The position numbers were made by a program, and so were the translations under genes. The notes beneath the pieces were generated by a model that saw only the letters and a program-made list of their open reading frames with translations, had not been told where the DNA came from and ran no database searches. Of a stretch of 64,000 nt of DNA, positions 1 to 14,000 are shown one piece after another (within the stretch, counting starts at the first letter, position 1; each line of letters opens with the position of its first letter). This DNA comes from Sceloporus undulatus (lineage: Eukaryota; Chordata; Lepidosauria; Squamata; Phrynosomatidae). Location of the stretch: contig NC_056527.1 in assembly GCF_019175285.1 (NCBI RefSeq), positions 108,827,129-108,891,128 of the forward strand, in the 5' to 3' direction.

Positions 1-1018
1 ATTTTAATTTAAAAAATATTAATTTTAAAAAATTCTTTTAAAAATGTATTTAAAAATATCACATCTCACCCAATTTTCACTTAAACAATGTCTGTGTCAA
101 TACCTTTAGGCTGTGCATACAATATTGTAATTTGCAAGTCTAATTTTAATTTGGCTAGTTGTTTAGGTCACAACTCTTGCCATGACACTCAGTGATATAC
201 AGGAATAATGATTTAAGAGTAATATTAGTACAAAAAAATTACTAAAGATTCTGTATGGTGTGGTACGGGAAGAAATCAATGGGGGGGGGTTTTGAAACCA
301 TGAGTTACCACACTGGGTCACAGTGATGCCACTGGCTTGTGCAACAAAGTCCTCTGTCAGCCGAAACATCCCTCTGTTTATAAACCTTCAATGAAGGAGA
401 ATCCACCAACCTTCCATGTTGACTGGGAATGATGGGAACAGTAGTATAACAGATCAGGAGGGCAATTGGCTAAGCAATGCATCAGGCCAGCTAGTAAATA
501 TGAGCCCCTTTGTTCTCTAGGAGAGACATATGGTCTAGTCAGAGCGAGGGGGTTGGCCTGTCCACTCACTTGCCTCACTTTGTCTCTTGTTGCCCAAGGC
601 AGAATATAATTTTATTCCACAGTTGCTCATGTTTCACTAAGATGCCTCGTGACCTGGACAAAATAAATCCCCCATATATGCTGTTCTCTGGTCTGGGTGC
701 AGCACACACAAAGGTTGTTGAGGCTCCCACTTGCTTGAAATATCTTGATGGAAATTCTGCTCCCTAATTCAAGAAATATGCCAAGGTGCCAAAGATGGCT
801 CAGAAGTGTCACAAATAAATTCTGCACATGCTCAGAAGCCCCCTCTTTGAGTATGGCTTTCATAGTTTCTAGAGCCAAGCCTCAGTACTAGAATTAAGGG
901 CAGAAACTGCAGTAGAATAGGCATGATATTGTGTATAAAGTTGCCCAGGAAAAGGGAGGAGCAAGATTATTTTGCTCTGGGGCAGAACTTCCAAATGTTA
1001 GTTGTAAAGATGTTTTTA
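1..1018. other. AT-rich upstream region, nothing recognised
   Basis: No exon, RNA gene or recognised repeat was seen here. Short open frames look random. Confidence 0.5.
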
Positions 1019-1107
1019 TTGTTGTGTGCTTTCAAGTTGATTCTGGCATCCCTATTGTATGGTTTTCTTGGCAAGATTTCATTCAAGAGGGTTTGCCATT
1101 GCAAGTA
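1019..1107 (-). repeat. tRNA-derived SINE, 3' fragment
   Basis: Reverse-strand tail of the window's main SINE: 'gtgtgctttcaagttg' followed by 'ttcttggcaagat' and 'gggtttgccattgc'. Only the 3' half is present. Confidence 0.7.
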
Positions 1108-1225
1108 ACATAACGAATGGGCACTAGCAGTCAAATTGGTTAGTGTTAAAGTCTTTCAGTGCCCAGGCTGGGCATGCTGATATAACCTAAGATATATCAG
1201 ATTTAAGAGGAGCTATGTTAATAGA

Positions 1226-1433
1226 GAGCCGACACAGTGTAGTGGACTATGACTCTAGAGACCAGAATTCAAATCTCTGCTTAACAACAAAACCCACTGG
1301 GTGACCTTGAGCAAGTCACACTCTCACAGCCTCAGAGGAAGGCAATGGCAACCACCTCCCCAAAGAAGGGTAGGTGGGTAGCCATATGTTGGAAATGACT
1401 TGAAAACACACAACAACAACAACAACAACAACA
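1226..1433 (+). repeat. tRNA-derived SINE with (AAC)n tail
   Basis: Head with a degenerate pol III B-box region (gaccagaattcaaatc), body 'cactgggtgacctt', 'cagcctcagaggaaggcaa', tail 'gacttgaaaacacacaac' and an (AAC)n run. Confidence 0.8.
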
Positions 1434-1444
1434 AATGTTAATAT

Positions 1445-1640
1445 TATTGTTATGTATTTTAAAGTCAACTCTTGAAGTTGACCCTATCCTAGGGGAGTTC
1501 TTAGCAAGATTTACGGGGGGGGGGGGGGGGTATGCCATTGCTTCCCTTTAAGGCTGGGAGAGTATGCCTTGCTGACTGAGTGGATTTCCATGGCCAAATG
1601 GAGTCCTAGTCCAACACTCAAATCATTGCAACATGCAGGT
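1445..1640 (-). repeat. tRNA-derived SINE, diverged, with internal poly-G
   Basis: Reverse-oriented and tail to tail with the SINE at 1226-1433. A 16-base G run (1515-1530) lies inside the body. Confidence 0.6.
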
Positions 1641-1682
1641 TCTCAGTTTTTAAGATGACAGCTCTCAATTTTGGTAGTTATA

Positions 1683-1892
1683 GGCTGCTGCCACATTGCA
1701 AATTCATGCAGTTTGACACCATTTTAACTATCTTGGCACCATTCTATGGAATTCAGGAGTTTGTAGTTTGTTGTGGCACCAAAGAAGGTTAAATATCTTG
1801 CAAAATTACAGATCTCATAGCATTGAACCATGGCTGTTAAAGTGCTGTCAGACGGCATTAATTCTGCAATGTAGATCCAGGCTTTATTGTCT
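1683..1892. repeat. Palindromic MITE, family C ('TGCAGTTTGACACC')
   Basis: Two arms that are near inverse complements: 'catgcagtttgacacc' and 'ggaattcaggagtttgtag' on one side, 'ggctgttaaagtgctgtcag' on the other. Same family as copies at 6,541, 36,667, 40,590, 48,782, 50,089 and others. Confidence 0.75.
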
Positions 1893-2370
1893 TTAATACT
1901 ACAAGTTCTGCTCTGCAGGAAAGTTTGCAAATGCAATGTTTGTAGCCCTTGCAATGTTTGCAACCTGAGAAGTTTCTAGGAAAGAGCTGAAACACCTCAC
2001 AGACTGAGCAATTTGTCTCATCTCAGTGCTTTTCACTACAGGTCATTTGGCATCTTCTCCCACAAAGATGCTGAGTGATTTACAAATATGTGTGAACCTG
2101 CAGGGTGTCTGCCAATACACACAGAGAACATTCCCTCCACATGGTCTGATGCAGCTAGCACTGAGGTGGAATAAGTTATTGACAGATGCCTTACACCCTT
2201 CTTTTGCCCCCTCAAATAACAATCCTCAGGAGTAGAGGCAGCTCTTTTGTAAAAATTCATTTACCTTTTTGAACAATATACCTGCCTCTGGAGAGCAGGT
2301 CTTTATGCAACTGTAAGGTAACCTTTTATATAGGGTGAGTGAATGTGAGCATTGGGCTTAAAACCCAGCA

Positions 2371-2804
2371 TAGTGGGCCTTTGCTATCCCCTGGGGTTTG
2401 ATTCCAGGATCCCCCCCTCCCCCATGGATAACAAAATGTGTGGATGCTGAAGTCCCATTAAATACAAGGGAAGTAATGTGGTGTAATGGTTTTAGCATGG
2501 GACTATGACTCTGGGGACCAGGGTTCAAATCTCCTCTTGAGCATAACAATTGAATGAACCTGGGAAAGTTACACTCTCTCAGCCTCAGATGATGGCCATA
2601 GCAACTCTTCTCTGAAGAAACTTGCTAAGAAAACCCCATGATAGGGTCACCTTAGAGTCGCCATAAGTAAAAAAATGACTTGGAGGCACACAACAACAAT
2701 ATAAAATGGCAAAATCAAGGTTTGCTTTTCAGAATGTATACATTTTTTAAAAATACTTTCAATCTGTGGATGGTTGAACATGTGGATATGGAGGGCTGAT
2801 TGTA
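2371..2804 (+). repeat. Pogo/Tigger-like MITE (family A) split by a SINE
   Basis: Outer element runs 'agtgggcct...ggggtttgattccagg' to 'ggatatggagggctgattgta'; its ends are imperfect inverted repeats. It is interrupted at 2474-2699 by a + strand tRNA-derived SINE, which is therefore younger. Confidence 0.8.
2474..2699 (+). repeat. tRNA-derived SINE inside family A MITE
   Basis: Full-length copy with 'gactctggggaccagggttc' head and 'cttggaggcacacaac' tail, inserted in the MITE at 2371-2804. Confidence 0.85.
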
Positions 2805-3167
2805 TTTACCCTCTGACCCATGCAACCCAGCATCCAACCGAGGAGATCCTGGCTGGCATCTTTCCACACCTTTGAGTTTGTTTCCTGCAGAGGTAGCCAG
2901 GTGTGAAAGGGGAAATGAGACTAAAAGCTGTTAGGAGAGGTAGCAGCAAAGGAGGAGGAGGGGGCAAGAGAAGTTGAAGGAATCAAAAAGGGTGGGGGGT
3001 GTATTTCCCCTTTAGAGACAGTTTGTGTAGGGACGTAAGGGTTTGTCCCTCAGTTATATGACTCAATAGGTGATAGACTGTTAGTCTGGCTGAGTTTCCT
3101 CCTTCCCCCAGTCCTGCTGCAGTAAAAAGAAAGAAGAATGAACCCAGGCGTCCAGGCTTCTATTTGC

Positions 3168-3171
<4 letters not shown>

Positions 3172-3204
<33 letters not shown>
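3172..3204. repeat. (CA)n microsatellite
   Basis: About 16 dinucleotide units. Confidence 0.98.
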
Positions 3205-3205
<1 letters not shown>

Positions 3206-3865
3206 CCCACTGAATATGATGCCAATTATTTATTCCATTTAGGATTGTAGAATTCTTCCCTTCTGTTACCTCCAACAGGTACGTGACAGGCAGAAATTCA
3301 AATGGGATAAACCAGAAGGGGTGAGATTTTTGTTACAGTAAGGTTCTGATAAGAACTTGCCCTTTTTTCATATTTGAGAAGAAAAGAACTGATTGAAGTT
3401 TAATCAATTTGAACATTGGGAAACCCAAAGTGACAGATTTTGTCCATCCACATTTTGAGCATTTAAAATATCTGCATGTGGATTCCTGTCAAATCTAGAA
3501 TGTTAGTTCTCAATTAATTTTTTTACCTTTTCCCCCTCTGCAAGAAGCTTCTACTCTTTAACACCCGTATGACAGGCCAGTACAACACTATCCTCTTTAT
3601 GCCAAAAACAGCTGTACCTATTGAATATGGTTTGTGCAAACAGGGAGAGTATTGTCTCAGTTCACTTGGGAAAAATGGACCAAAATCTGCAAGCTTCATT
3701 ATAGCCAGGATAAAAAGAACTTGAGATTTAAACATTTTGCAGGCGAGAGAAAGTAAAACTGACCATTTCAGGATAAGAATAACTTTAAGATAATTCAGAT
3801 GCTGACCTGGTCACTACTGTCAGGAAACATACAAACTGCAATTGATATCTGCTGGCATTCACTTT

Positions 3866-4062
3866 CTTTTTGTTATGGGCCTTCAAGTCCTTTTTTACTT
3901 ATGGAAACTCTAAATAAGGCAAACCTATCACAGGTCACAGGGCTTTTTTGGCAAGGTTTGTTCAGGGGAGGTTTTTTCACTTAGGGCAACCCTAAAATAA
4001 GACAAACCTCCCACAAGTCACAGGGTTTTCGTGGCAATGTTTGTTCAGAGGAGGCTTTGCTT
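3866..4062 (-). repeat. SINE 3' tail, tandemly duplicated
   Basis: The sequence 'ggcaaacctatcacaggtcacaggg ... ggcaaggtttgttcag' occurs at about 3,917-3,975 and again in slightly diverged form at about 3,997-4,055, so part of a reverse-oriented SINE tail has been duplicated in tandem. Confidence 0.7.
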
Positions 4063-4324
4063 TTAACTTGCCTCTTCTCTTGTTAGTTTTACTGTAAATC
4101 TGAATTAAAGACTTGCTTGTTCTCTAAAGCATTTGGAACTTTATTTTAATACTGTCTTATAATTTTATATTTGATTACACGTATTAGTTGCTTTTATAGT
4201 ATTGTACTCTGCTTGCATAATTTGTTTATAATTAATGTATAGTTTTATATTTTATTATTCCTTAGATTGTATACCTCTGACAGGATTTAATGTTTTGAAT
4301 TGATTGTCTCTGTAAAGTGGTAGA

Positions 4325-4552
4325 ATTCAAAGACATAGCCATGTTAGTCTGTAGAATCAGTACGTAGAGAGATCTTGTAGCACCTTTGAAACTCACTGAA
4401 AGAAAATGGAAGCATGAGCTTTCATGGACTTCAATCTATTGCCTCAGATGTATTTAAGGAAGTAGTAGACTGAAGTCTACAAAAGCTCATGCTGCCAATT
4501 TTCTTTCTTTCAGTTAGTCTCAAAGGTGCTACAAGATCTCTCTACATAGTGT
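4325..4552. repeat. Palindromic hAT-like MITE
   Basis: Left arm 'gagatcttgtagcaccttt' and right arm 'aaaggtgctacaagatctc' are inverse complements at the ends of a ~220-base palindrome. Similar palindromes elsewhere in amniotes derive from hAT transposons; that assignment is inference. Confidence 0.75.
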
Positions 4553-4634
4553 ATCTGTAAAGGGCCATGTAAATTTATGGCACTATATAAATGATATATA
4601 TAAATGATATAAATAAATTATGATGATGATTATG

Positions 4635-4740
4635 ACAACCTTCCTCTGAAGGTTTCCATGGCTGAGTGGGGATTCAAATCTTTTTCCCAGAGTCATAAGA
4701 GTTCAACGCTCAAACCACTACATCATGCTGGCTCTACCTT
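4635..4740 (-). repeat. tRNA-derived SINE, 5' part, reverse
   Basis: Contains 'tccatggctgagtggggatt', 'cagagtcataa' and 'ctcaaaccactacatcatgc', the reverse of the SINE head. It lies only ~230 bases upstream of the MMP25 start. Confidence 0.75.
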
Positions 4741-4859
4741 TCAGGAATCCAAGTCTCTTGTGCTTCATTGGTGGTTGATCCCCCCCATCTCCCTTCCTCT
4801 CTGCTAGAAAACCCAAGAGCCCCCTCCTATCTTCTCTTTCCCTTCTCCTCTCAATGAAA

Positions 4860-4950
4860 TTGCCCAGAAAGGGTGGAGAGAGAGAAGTGAGACAGGAAAA
4901 AGGGAGGGGAGAGGTGGGGAAGGCTGTGGCTGGAAGCATCACTGGCTCAC
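4860..4950 (+). promoter_or_regulatory. Purine-rich tract just upstream of the MMP25 start
   Basis: A G/A-rich stretch with several GGAA and GGGGA units lies within about 100 bases of the MMP25 ATG and no TATA box is evident nearby. TATA-less, purine-rich proximal promoters with ETS/PU.1-type GGAA sites are common for myeloid genes. It could equally be 5' UTR or plain low-complexity sequence. Confidence 0.25.
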
Positions 4951-4965
4951 AAGCTATCAGCTAAG

Positions 4966-5064
4966 ATGCTGTTGCAAGCTGTTCTCTTGGCCTCCCTCTG
5001 TCTCTGGACCATCCACCAGACCAAGGCAAGACCTTCCAACACCCATGAGTTCAACAAGGGATTG
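4966..5064 (+). CDS. MMP25: MMP25 exon 1: signal peptide
   Basis: Encodes [18 protein letters not shown] followed by TKARPS, a typical cleaved leader, then the start of the propeptide. It ends in phase 0 at a consensus donor (gtgagt). The ATG was chosen because it opens the leader directly and because the exon splices in frame to exon 2. Confidence 0.88.
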
Positions 5065-8000
5065 GTGAGTCCAGGGTGCCTGGGTTCAGAGGGAAAGCAG
5101 TGAGTTAGGGTCAAGGGTCCTGGGTATCAGGAGACCTTCTGATATTTCTAGTAAGAGAGTAGCATTGTCTCAGGAAAGGAGGAAAGGAGAAGGAGGAGTG
5201 ATGTGGGATCCAGAGGTTAAAGTAGGTCTTGTTTCAGTGAAGAGCTGAAAGGAGGAGATATACAGTGTGCAAAACTGTAGACGCTTGAAAGATTGGGGTT
5301 ATCTAGTAGCTTTTTCGTTGCATTTTTAAAATTTTTGATATCACCATATATTAGTATAGAATAATCAAGAGAAAAGAAAAGAGAATTTTAACAAAACAAA
5401 GAAGGCATGTTCATTTCACATATCTGTTCATCTTTTACATTCATGACTTCTTAATGGAATAATTTTCTGGCTTCATAAAAACTTTCAATACTCTCCCATA
5501 TTATGCTCTAGTTGTGCCTATTAGCATCCACTCTTTCAAGCATTGATACATCTGTTTTTATCTTAATCCATTTGTTCATGTCTGTCCTTATAAATGAATC
5601 TTGTTTTCTAGTGGGTTTGGATCAAGGGGAACAGGGCACTGGGCTACTTTGGAAAACCAGGGGCCACAGCTGCTATCTTTTTGTCTCTTGCTCAAGCAAG
5701 AGAGATAACACCCAACCATCTGGGCTTCATGTTACAAACCGCCTGCAGTCAGGGAAGTCATTGATTCCTGTAATACCAATCTCTTTTCTTCCTTCCTTCC
5801 TTCCATTCTCCCTTATCCCATGAGCTAGGGCTGGGATGGGAATACATTATCACCTCTTAGTAATGTGTGTTCAGATTTCTCAATCCCATTCCTTCCCCAT
5901 CTACACCCATGGCAAGAGATCTCTAGGCGTGATAGTCCTAGGTATCTAATGAAAGAGAGCTGAGAGGTTTTACTCATCCCAAGCACCCTTTCTCACTTGA
6001 TTTATGTACTCATGCTTTCTTTTTAGTGTCCTCCTGTTTCCTAGTGAGCCTAAGCCTTGGAGAAAATGCACTTTAAAAATCTGTAAGGCTTCTCGATTAT
6101 ACAAAGGAAGTTCAAAGAGTAGAGATCCTTTTTGATGTAGTTGTGAATGCATAAACTCAGCATGCTCAGATTCTGTCCTCATAAGTCTGTCCGCTGAGAA
6201 GATTCTTCAGCTGTTCTTAGCTTTGGGTATCACAAATCATATCATAGGCTCTGGTCATTTGACAAACCAAAAAACCCAACAACACCCAAATAAAACCCTG
6301 TGGCCAAAACGAACCAGCTCCTTTGTTTGCAAGCACTTACTGCTCCCATTGCAAGATACGTTTCTTCCCATATTCCCTAAGCGAGCCCCATGAAAAAAGA
6401 TTTTTTTAAAAATTCCATAAAATGATATCCATAATTGCATGAACTTTCAGTTATGCTGATTGAGAAAGAAAGTCAGGATGACTGACCAGCATTACAAAAG
6501 TCAGCATAACTGCTACATGCAATGAAAAGTATTGATGTAGGCTGCATCTGCACTGCAGAAGTAATGCAGTTTGACATCACTTTAACTGCCATGATGTGGA
6601 ATTCTGGGATTTTTAGTTTTGTGAGCTATTTAGACTTCTCTGTCAGAGCACTCTGATGCCACAACTTACTACAAATCCCAGGATTTCATAGGATGGGGGT
6701 ATGGCAGTTAAAGTGGTGGCAAATAGCATTATTAATGCAGTGCAGAGGCAGCCTTTGGCATCTGTGTAACTTTAAAAAAGTGCTTTTCCAACAGGTTCAG
6801 TGAATAGCATTGGAGTTTGTTGTTGCTGTTATTGAGTGTCTACAAGTTGTTTCTGACTTATGGCAACTTAAGATGCACCTAGTCACAGTCCAACACTCAA
6901 ACGACTAAGCCATACTGGGTTTTTTGCTTATACTAAATCTACACCTGTTCTGCTTGAAAGAGAAACCCCTAACCTATTCTTTCAGGAACATGTGCAAAGC
7001 ACATTTTCCTTCCAGATCCACTGATATGATATAAACTTGAATACCCTAAAGGCACCAGATCCCATCTGATCTTGGAAGCTAAGTAGTGTCAGCCTTAGTT
7101 AGTACGTGGAGGAGAGATCACCAATGAATACCAGGTGCTGTAGGCTATTTTTCAGAAGAAGGAAGCAGCAAAACCACCTTTGAGTATTGCTTGCCTAAAA
7201 AACTTCTATGAAACTCTTTGGGTATTATAAGTCAACAGGCAACTTGGACATATGCACACCCAAAATAAGCATTTCCAGACAACTACTTGATTTCATATCC
7301 TGTCCTTTGGGAGGCAATTGCCGGTACAGTTTCCTCCAAAAACTAGAGTTGCTACCTATTTTTCAGGCAGGGTTCCTGTGCCCTTGCTAAAATCTATGCC
7401 TGGCCAAACTCTTCAATAGAGGCAACATTCTCGAGTCTCCAGGTGTGGCTGAGCTGCATTTCCTGAAACGGGTTTATTGTGAAGCTATTCAAAGGGAGGA
7501 GGAGAAACAGGAACTATACTGAACTCATCTTCTCACAGCCTGGCACCTTCTAAATCTACAACTCTCCAAATCCCCAGCCTACACAGACAAGAGGCAACAC
7601 ACCTGGAGGGGATCAGGTTTGGGAGAACTGGCTGATGTTGTCCTGCTTTTTATTGAATAGATTGATTTCTGCATGGTTTATCAACTACCAAAACCTGTCT
7701 TTTGTAGTCTGTTGTGTGCCTTCAAGTCGTTTCCAACTTATGGCAACCTAAAGTGAACTTATCATGGGGTTTTCTTGGCAAGATTTGTTCAGAGGAAGTT
7801 TGCTATTTGCTTTCCCCTGAGGCTGAGAGAGTATGACTTGCCAAAGGTCAGCTAGTGGGTTTACATGGCCAAGCTGGGAATCGAACCCTGGTCTCCAGAG
7901 TCCAACACTCAAACTACTACACCACACTCATCTTCTGTTACTGTCTTAATATCTTTGTCTTGTCTCAGCCACTGTCTGTGGATTCCACAATCTGGCACTT

Positions 8001-11000
8001 TACAAAAGTGTTGGACTACAAATCCCATCATCTCCAGACAGGACTGGCCATGTTGGTTGAGGCTAATGGGATTATAATCCCATATCTGAAAGTGGGATTA
8101 TTCCTTTTAAAGTAAACGTGGGCCAGTGCTACACCAGTCAGAATTCAAACGCGAGGAGATTGTCCCTATTATCATTTTAAACCATAACGATAAATACACA
8201 TAGGGAGAGTCAGGGCTGGCTAGCAGGAGGATTGTGGGCATAGACGTTTTGGAAAGACCTGAGAGATGTCCTCTGGCCTCACTAACAATGGCATTTTGTA
8301 CATAAATCATATGTGTATAAATCAAATGGCCCAACCACACTGGTGAGGAGATGGATGAGGTTTGTATAACATGATTCAGAAACAGAAAGAAACCCACTAA
8401 CCACATCCCAATGTGACACACTAGAGAGCAAGAAACATTTTTGCAGCCTGCAAAAATGTGGCTGGTATCACATCAACCACATTTCAGTTGATGCACTATA
8501 TCTGTTAACCATCATTGTCAGCTTGGGTGGAATTGAGTTTTTATTTCTGGCTTTAGCGTGAGGCTTGGCTCACTTACTCAAGTAACCTTCCACTGTCTTC
8601 GCTCTGGTCTAGGTTACCATGCTGCCTTTTGGATAGAAAAACAGAATAGATGGGCATTTCTCTCTGCATACTTTCTTTTCTTTTCTTATGGAACACATAA
8701 TCCATGAAACTGGTTGAGTGATAGTTTAGATTGCTTTTAAAATAGGGGTAGGCAGCATTTGGCCTAAGGACCACATGCAGCCTATGAATTGCTGTTGTAG
8801 AGAGCTTTTGAAATCAGTCTATCCCCTTCACCAGCAGCTTAGATGGGGACGAAAAGTGAATGACAGAGAGAGGGGGGGGTTGGGTGGTAGGGAGAGGATG
8901 AGCTTGCCATATTGACTGGGGCATTCTGGGAGCTGCATTCCAGAAAGTAACTTTTCCAAGTTCTGCAGCATGCAGTTTGCAACAGATGACCTCTGACTGA
9001 ATCAGTCCCTCAACAGAAAATTATGCCTCACCTTGCTTTAAAAAAAGATCAGTCAATTTCATGAAGGTTATCCCTATCAGAATCTATTAGTTATAATGGC
9101 TAAATGGAACAAGGTTTAGAAAGGCACTATATGTTAGTTGCAGAACTGCAATGGAACCAACCAGAGGTCTTTGCTGTCTTGCACTTTCCTTGTATATCTG
9201 GTTGGCCATTGTTGCAAAGGGGAGCTGGTCCATTTTGTTGTTGTTGTTGTTGTATGCCTTCAAGTTGTTTCTGACTTATGGAGACCCTAGGGAGACCCTA
9301 ACATGGGACTTTCTTAGCAGGTTTCTTCTGAGGGGGTTTGCCATTGCCGTCCTCTGAGGCTGAGAGAGTATAACTTGTCCAGGATAACCAAGTGGGTTTA
9401 CATGGCTGAGCTGGGATTCAAACCCTGGTCTCCAGAGTTGTAGTCCAACTCTCAAACCACTACACACACTGGCCTATTTTCTCCCTTACGATAGAACTCA
9501 TCTTCTGTTCGGCCTCAATTCTTGCTCCACGAAGGGGAAATAAGAGCAACCCAGCTTTCAAGGCTACTGTGAGGACAGGCACGATAAATATTGCAGAAGA
9601 GGTCTCTGCACGTTTTCAAAAGTGCTTTTTAAATAAATGATTAATCACACACTTTCTGGCAGGTTTAGCAGTGATGCAGGAAAAGAAAAGGAGTTCTCCC
9701 TTTCCCCATCATTTCCTCCATCTCAACTTCTCTTCTTTGCAGCAGGTCTGTGCTCAGTTGGAAGGTGTATGTGGTTGTGTGCATTGAGGGGAACTTGACA
9801 CTCCTCTTCATTATTTTTAGCGCTACCAGTTCTCAGTTCAGATCCCTCTGTTAGCTCTCATGGCTACTTTTTTTTGGTGCTTCCTTCCTCTGGTTAGTAA
9901 TTTCCATTAGCAGCTTGACCTTTCATCAAGAAAATGGCAGTTCACCCAGCTCACCAGCTGGAAACAGCAGGGGAGTGTGTATGTATATATATAGCCATAG
10001 ATGCAGAGGAAGAGTGACCCATCCTGGAAATGGATGTAAAAAGGGTGGTTGTGGGGAGGTCATGGGGGTCCAGAGAAACCAGGGGGCGGCTCTTAGATGC
10101 AGTTATAGCCCCCGAGGAAGGGAACAAAGGTGCCTTTGACAGAACATGAGGCTGTGGTGAATTGGGAATGTATGCAGCCCACTCAGATGAATCGTCCAGT
10201 TGAGATGGCCATTCCTGGGAGTTTCCCACTTACAGTTAGTGCCTGGTCTTTCTGGTATTCCCTGTTGGGAGTGAAAATGCAAGGGTGAACATGTGAACCT
10301 GCTCTATTCCTAGGATTGCCATACCTCCAGCTTGCCCAGCTTTTATCCAGATTCTAGGCACACTCCAGGTTGAGTCTTCCTTATCCAAAATACTTGGGAC
10401 CAGAAGTGTTTTGGATCTGAGGTGTTTTCGGATTTTGGAATATTTGCATCTACATGATGAGATATCTTGGAGATCGGACCCAAGTCTAAACATGATTTTT
10501 GCTTATCTTTCATATACACCTTACACACATAGCCTGGAAGTAATTTAAAACACAATATTTTTAAATAATTTTGTGCATGAAACAATGTTTGTCTACACTG
10601 AACTATGAGAAAGAAAAAATGCTGCTATCTCATCCAACCATGTGGACGTTTTCAGATTTTGGAATATTTTGGATCTTGGAATTCAAGATAAAGGAGATGC
10701 AACCTGTACTCAGACCCTTATCTAGTTTGGATTCCTAGTTTTAACTTCTTTAAAATATAAGGCCAAGATGTTAAATCGCAACTTTACGATCCATGTTGTC
10801 GCAATGCAATAAAAGCCTGTTAATGAATTATAAAGGTGCTCCTGCAGATGCTAGTTACAATGCTCTAATGTGCACCAGACACTTCTGATGTGCATTGGAT
10901 GCTTCTTTTATGCTCCAGCACTTTCTACTGGTGTCTGCATTCTCATCAAGCACCCTGATGCATATCAGTGCCCAATGTACATTGGGTCATGGCTCATTAG

Positions 11001-14000
11001 TCATTTCACCACTGCGCAATAGATGTCCATATGTTGCCAAGTCACAGCAGTCCCTAAGGGAACATGGACATTGCAAAACTGCTCAGTTAAATTTTGCATC
11101 ATCTAAGCACCATTTACAAAGATGAATGTCCCAAGCAGAGTGCCAGACAAGTCTCTACCTTTGTAGGAGCTGAGATACAGGGCAAAATGTGGCATAGTGG
11201 TTTGAATGTTGGACTAAGACTCTGGAGACCAGCATTCGATGTCCCACCCAGCCATAAAACCTACTAGGTGACCTTGGGCACACACTCTCGGCCTCAAGGG
11301 AAAACAGTGACAAACCTCTTCTGAGCAAATGCCAAGAAAGCCCCATGATATGTTGCCTTAAGGTCACCATAAGCTGGAAACAACTTGAAGGCACACAACA
11401 ATAACAGACCTCTTACTAGGTTGGATCTTGGGTCCATCTGACTTTACTGTGTGAAGTCGAAGGCTTTTATGACCGGCATCCATAGTTTTTTGTGGGTTTT
11501 TCGGGCTATGTGGCCATGTTCTAGCAGAGTTTCTGCCTGACATTTCACCAGCATCTGTGGCTGGCATCTTCAGAGAATGGTTTTGGGGTCCTTTTCCTGA
11601 TGCTGAGGCTTGAACCTTGGATCTGTATGTAAAGCACATGCTCTCTCAATGAACTTTGCCCCTTCTCCCTCCCAAGGGGAGGGAAAGTATGATGCCAGAA
11701 ATTTGTAGAACACCCTCTTCATTCCAGCTTGTTGAAATAAAAACAGAGGGAAGGAGAGGTACTGGGCAGTGTAGTGCAGTGGTTAGAGTAGTGCACTGGA
11801 ATTTGGAGCATCCTGGTTCCAGCTCTTCACTGAGCCATGAAACTCAAAATATAGTTCTGGACCAAGCCACTCTCACCACAAAGTTGTTATGAGGGAGAGG
11901 AGAGCCATGCAATTCTGTCTTGAATTTATCAGTAATCTTTTATAAATGAAAGAAATAATAAAACATGGACCAGTTCCTCAGCTATAAAAGTTTTCTCTTG
12001 ATTATACCATTTCAAATGGCAGGGGAACTGCAGCAGGATATAATATCCTTGCTCCATCTTTTAAGGGAAATGATATCCTTTCTCCATATAAAATTAATGT
12101 TTCTGGAAGAAAGTTTCCCTCTTAGCAAATTCTTCTTCCTGGTACCTAGTTTGGTACGTGTGCATAGTTCAGTTTACTTGTGATTTCTGGGTCTTAATAT
12201 GTCAAGATTGCTTTTCTACCCGTAGGCATTTGATGCAGCTAACAGTAAAAATAGATTAAAAATACATACAAAGACAAAAGGCAAAAGAAAACCTAGCACA
12301 TAATGGCAAGCATAATGCAGTAGAAAGCTAGTCTTTCAAATAAAGAATATCATGCATACCTGTTCTGCATGGGGTGATGGAAGGGAGCGATATTCAACAA
12401 AGGTTGTTTATAAAGTTGTATATAGCAACCACAATATTTAGAGAGTTGTAGTCCAAAAATTCAACTTGTTGCTTGTGAAAGAATAATGATTGCTAGCATT
12501 TGGGGGTCCTTTGGAAGCACCTCACAAATTCTGGCCCCAGACTGATTTTGGGCACATGCATTTTTCACAGAAATGTTTTTATTCCCTCTTCCTAGTGAAC
12601 CGTTGCTCAGCAGGGAAGGCCAGAGATAGTGCTTAATAATGCTCTTTCATCACATTATACAATTCCCAGGATTCTTTGGCAGGAAAGCATGGCCATGAAA
12701 GTTGTATAGTACAAATATATATTGTCAATATGCCAAGAGATGACATAAAATCTAATGCACTAGGAACAGATAACATCCTTTTGTCATTCTATTATTTTAA
12801 AGGAATCAATGTGTAGTTACTAGTAACAAAAATATACCTCTCCTGAAAGAAGTGGAAGCATACTGGTAGTTGCACATTATTTCCTGAATATTTTCCTTCC
12901 TCTAAAAATAATTTTTCATTTCCCTTTTTTTTTTAAATTAAGACTAGAGTGAGACTTTAGTTTTCCCACGTTCTTCAGAGAGTTGGTGTGCTTCCAGAGT
13001 AGGCCTTTTGACAGACTGTTCAACGTTTCATTGATGAAAACTAGGACATGGGACTAGCAACATCAGAATGTGGTCAAGAAGGCAAAAATAATTACTAAGG
13101 ATGAACACACAAGCTAGGAAAAGCTGCACTACTTTGCTTTTGCCTGAGTCTCCAGGGAAGGGCAAGACTCTGCTCCCTCATGTCTCTCTCCCTGCTCAGT
13201 TAGCCCAGTGCAAACTGCTTTTGCAATGTGAACTCAGTTTGCAGCAACTGAAGGAAGCTGAGACTAGGGGGGAAAGTAGAAGGAATAAAAAGAAACTGAA
13301 ACATTTTAAGAGTAGCTAAAAGTGGGATGGTAGAGGATTAATGCAGACAGTTAAACTGTATAATATTATCCCACTTCATTCCCAGAATTTTACAAGATGT
13401 CCAAACAGTGTTGTTATCTCTTTGTGGCCCTCCTTTGTTTTCTCATTTTCTCTGTGTCTTTTCCCCCCTCTTAAGGACAGAAAAATGGAAGAAAGGCACT
13501 GTGCCTTGGTCAATAGCACCAGAGGTCTTCTATCTAGCAGCAGCCCTGGAGTCAGTTTGAGATAAGATGGGTCAATTTGAGGCCTAGTCTTTGCTGTTTG
13601 AACTCTTCTTTAGGCAGTGCATGAGAAGCTCTTTGCTTCTTAGTGAGGAAATCCTGCTCTGGAACTGTTTCTTTATCTTTAACTTCCAGCCTTTTAAGAA
13701 GCCCTGCTTTAGCAATTTAGCACCAGAGACAGTGATCCCTACCTGGCAGGTTCAGCACCATAGACAGTGCTCCTGCTGGTAGATCAGACTATTGCTCTTG
13801 ATGGGGGTTTAAATATACAGCCAGCCCTCCAGATCTGCAGCTTTGCCTTTTGCAGTTTTGATTATTCACTGATTATTCATGGATTTGAGTAATATGTTCT
13901 CTCTAAGAACCTCTAGATCCTCCAGCACAACTCTGCTGGATGTTGACCATAGAGTTGTGATGGAGAATGGAGAGATTCCTAGAGAAAATATTTCTCTAGG

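Noticed and set aside
7033-7150. A 5S rRNA gene
   Set aside because: The match is diverged and continues into a SINE body shared with other copies, so it is a retroposon.
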